A stretch of 7,899 nt of DNA from an uncultured Bacteroidales bacterium (GTDB taxonomy: Bacteria > Bacteroidota > Bacteroidia > Bacteroidales > Paludibacteraceae). The DNA is taken from assembly GCA_945949375.1 (NCBI GenBank), contig CAMFEN010000042.1, positions 1 to 7,899 on the forward strand, written 5' to 3'. The notes under the pieces are model-generated. The model saw only the letters and a list, made by a program, of their open reading frames with translations. It was not told the DNA's origin and made no database searches. Positions 6,705-7,899 of this stretch are shown here, piece by piece; within the stretch, counting starts at the first letter, position 1; each line of letters starts with the position of its first letter. The position numbers and the translations under genes are program-made.

Positions 6705-6735
6705 AAAAAAGTGTGTCAAGCTATTTTTGACACAC
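6705..6735 (-). terminator. Terminator-like hairpin at the right end of the element
   Basis: On the minus strand GTGTGTCA (6735-6728) pairs perfectly over 8 bp with TGACACAC (6718-6711) around a 9-nt loop, followed by six T residues (6710-6705). It is the inverted copy of the hairpin at 6471-6506. It would stop leftward transcription, yet the only gene to its right, gpsA, reads rightward. Confidence 0.6.
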
Positions 6736-6785
6736 CCCCATGCCCTGCATTAATCGTAAATATAAGTTCCCAAAACAATTTTCTA

Positions 6786-6814
6786 AGCAGGCGGGGACGC
6801 CTGTGCACCCGGAC
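6786..6814. repeat. REP-like 29-bp hairpin repeat, copy 1
   Basis: Starts AGCAGGCGGGGACGCCTG and ends GCACCCGGAC. CAGGCG and CGCCTG form a 6-bp G/C stem around GGGA. It matches the copy at 6851-6879 at 28 of 29 positions in the same orientation. Much more G/C-rich than its surroundings, which fits an acquired dispersed repeat. Confidence 0.8.
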
Positions 6815-6827
6815 AATACCCTCTAAA

Positions 6828-6844
6828 TCTCCCTTAAAGGGAGA
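6828..6844. repeat. 17-bp palindrome between the two REP-like copies
   Basis: TCTCCCTTAAAGGGAGA has perfect 8-bp arms around one central A. It lies midway between the two 29-bp repeats. Similar C/T-rich palindromes with TTAA-like centres are, from memory, frequent between genes in Bacteroidota genomes, so it is probably part of the same composite repeat. Confidence 0.75.
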
Positions 6845-6850
6845 CTTTAT

Positions 6851-6879
6851 AGCAGGCGGGGACGCCTGCGCACCCGGAC
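6851..6879. repeat. REP-like 29-bp hairpin repeat, copy 2
   Basis: Same sequence as the copy at 6786-6814 except C for T at 6869. That change makes the stem one pair longer: GCAGGCG with CGCCTGC, 7 bp around GGGA. It ends about 55 bp before the -33 element of the gpsA promoter. Confidence 0.8.
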
Positions 6880-6934
6880 TGTTTTTATGCAAATTTGAAT
6901 TTAGGTGGTGTTGCAATAGAAAAAAACAGTAAAA

Positions 6935-6966
6935 TTTGGATAATTCAAAAAAAAGCAGTATCTTTG
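6935..6966 (+). promoter_or_regulatory. Bacteroidota-type promoter of gpsA
   Basis: TTTG (6935-6938), a 20-nt A-rich spacer, then TATCTTTG (6959-6966) match the -33 and -7 consensus exactly. Transcription should start near 6973, giving a leader of about 30 nt before the gpsA ATG. No operator-like sequence is seen around it, consistent with constitutive expression of a housekeeping gene. Confidence 0.88.
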
Positions 6967-7002
6967 CCGCGATTTTGCAGGATATAGTTAGTCTTAGTTA
7001 TC

Positions 7003-7899
7003 ATGTTTAATAGAGTTGCTATATTAGGTTCCGGCAGTTGGGCGACCGCATTGGCGAAGATAGCCTTGCAGAACCAACCGAAGATAAACTGGTATATTCG
7101 TCGTCAGGAAGTGATCGATGAGTTTATCGCTACCGGCAAGAACCCATCATATCTGTCGATTGCGCAGTTTGATACCAGTCGTATCCGTTTTTCCTCCGAT
7201 ATCAATAGCATTATTTCTCAGTCGGATATCCTGATTTTGGCTATCCCTTCTCCGTATGTTAGGCAGTCGCTTAACAAGATTCGTCGTAACATGACGCACA
7301 AGATAGTTATCTCGGCAGTGAAGGGAATGATACCCGATGAGAACATGATAGTTACGGACTATCTGCACAGCCGCTTTAACATTCCACAGGAGCAGTTGGG
7401 TATCATTGCGGGTCCGTGTCATGCGGAGGAGATAGCATTAGAGCGTCTGTCGTATTTGACGATAGGCTGCGAGAAGTTAGAGCAAGCGGAGGAATGGGCA
7501 TCGCTGTTTCGAACCCCGTTCGTACATACCACGACGAGCACAGACGTGATAGGATTGGAGTACTCAAGCGTGATGAAAAATATCTATGCGATAGCCGCAG
7601 GCATGTGCCAAAGCCTGCACTATGGCGATAATTTCATCTCTGTGCTGATGACCAACGCCATACAGGAGATCAAGCGATTTGCTGCTGCCACCTCGCCCGT
7701 GCACCGCGATATCACGGCAAGCGGATACTTGGGTGATATGCTCGTTACCGCCTACTCGAAGTTCTCCCGCAATAGGCAGTTCGGACAGATGGTAGGCATG
7801 GGTTACTCGGTGAAAGCCGCGCAGATGGAGATGGAGATGGTGGCGGAAGGATATTATGGTACGCGCGCGATATACCTTGCCAACCAGCGTATGCAGGTG
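7003..7899 (+). CDS. gpsA: NAD(P)-dependent glycerol-3-phosphate dehydrogenase, C-terminus outside window
   Basis: Catalyses reversible reduction of dihydroxyacetone phosphate to sn-glycerol 3-phosphate with NAD(P)H in the cytoplasm, supplying the backbone for phospholipids. 299 codons are present without a stop; the family is about 330 residues, so roughly 30 are missing. The Rossmann dinucleotide motif is at residues 9-17 (GSGSWATAL), a GPCHAEEIA segment begins at 137, and the family signature DVIGLEYSSVMKNIYAIAAG contains the expected catalytic lysine at Lys192. SGYLGDML is followed by the substrate-phosphate-binding SRNRQFG with Arg256. The start is ATG 7003: an in-frame TAG at 6985 excludes a longer protein, and the glycine motif sits at the proper distance. 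There is no Shine-Dalgarno sequence, as usual in the phylum. It is divergent from the susC operon and functionally unrelated to it; the long gap between them holds repeats. Nothing aberrant is seen in the part present. Confidence 0.97.
   Translation, partial: MFNRVAILGSGSWATALAKIALQNQPKINWYIRRQEVIDEFIATGKNPSYLSIAQFDTSRIRFSSDINSIISQSDILILAIPSPYVRQSLNKIRRNMTHKIVISAVKGMIPDENMIVTDYLHSRFNIPQEQLGIIAGPCHAEEIALERLSYLTIGCEKLEQAEEWASLFRTPFVHTTTSTDVIGLEYSSVMKNIYAIAAGMCQSLHYGDNFISVLMTNAIQEIKRFAAATSPVHRDITASGYLGDMLVTAYSKFSRNRQFGQMVGMGYSVKAAQMEMEMVAEGYYGTRAIYLANQRMQV

Larger units (their letters stand above)
6469..6739. mobile_element. MITE-like element with near-identical inverted ends and no coding capacity
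   Basis: The left end (6471-6495) and the reverse complement of the right end (6737-6713) agree at 24 of 25 positions; both begin GGGTGTGTCAAAAATAGC. About 270 bp are enclosed, with no credible gene. The interior is an 11-nt-periodic repeat. Each end folds back into its own hairpin followed by an inward T run. Size, terminal inverted repeats and lack of coding capacity fit a miniature inverted-repeat element mobilised by a transposase elsewhere. Against this, no convincing target-site duplication is seen; only AT flanks both sides (6467-6468 and 6740-6741). Two copies of a dispersed terminator-like repeat in opposite orientation would look the same. Confidence 0.5.

Noticed and set aside
6642..6932. 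Short open frames on both strands across the REP-like repeats (plus 6642-6932, minus 6716-6916)
   Set aside because: They consist mostly of translated repeat DNA (segments such as SPFKGDLEG from the palindrome) and have no protein features.

Overview
The window looks like chromosomal DNA of a member of the Bacteroidota, most likely order Bacteroidales. The evidence is a SusC/SusD outer-membrane uptake pair, lipoproteins with Bacteroidota-style signal peptides, no Shine-Dalgarno sequences before the genes, and two promoters of the Bacteroidota type (-33 TTTG, 20-nt spacer, -7 TAnnTTTG). I cannot name the genus from sequence alone.

Layout: a leftward (minus-strand) gene block fills 1-5967. Transcription starts near 6230 from a recognisable promoter (6237-6268). 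It passes through a leader of about 260 nt and then reads susC-like (2716-5967), susD-like (887-2683), a small lipoprotein gene (392-850) and a secreted protein whose end lies outside the window (1-338). Gaps are short (32, 36 and 53 nt), so this is probably one operon. SusC and SusD would form a TonB-powered 'pedal-bin' importer for a glycan, peptide or other oligomer; the two small exported proteins are unrecognised accessory products. No glycoside hydrolase, peptidase or regulator is visible, so the substrate cannot be assigned.

A gene-free stretch of about 1 kb (5968-7002) separates this operon from a rightward gpsA gene (7003 to the window end, truncated), encoding glycerol-3-phosphate dehydrogenase of phospholipid synthesis, with its own promoter at 6935-6966. 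This gap is the most structured part of the window. The susC leader holds a 16-bp palindrome, two overlapping and mutually exclusive hairpins, and a possible 26-codon basic leader ORF that ends between the arms of the inner hairpin. Further right is a MITE-like element (about 6469-6739) with nearly identical inverted ends (24/25), each folding into a terminator-like hairpin pointing inward, around an interior with 11-nt periodicity. Between it and the gpsA promoter lie two near-identical 29-bp hairpin repeats flanking a 17-bp palindrome, a REP-like arrangement.

The protein-coding content is ordinary for the Bacteroidota. The points worth a second look are the susC leader architecture, the 11-nt-phased element and the two unknown exported proteins downstream of susD.
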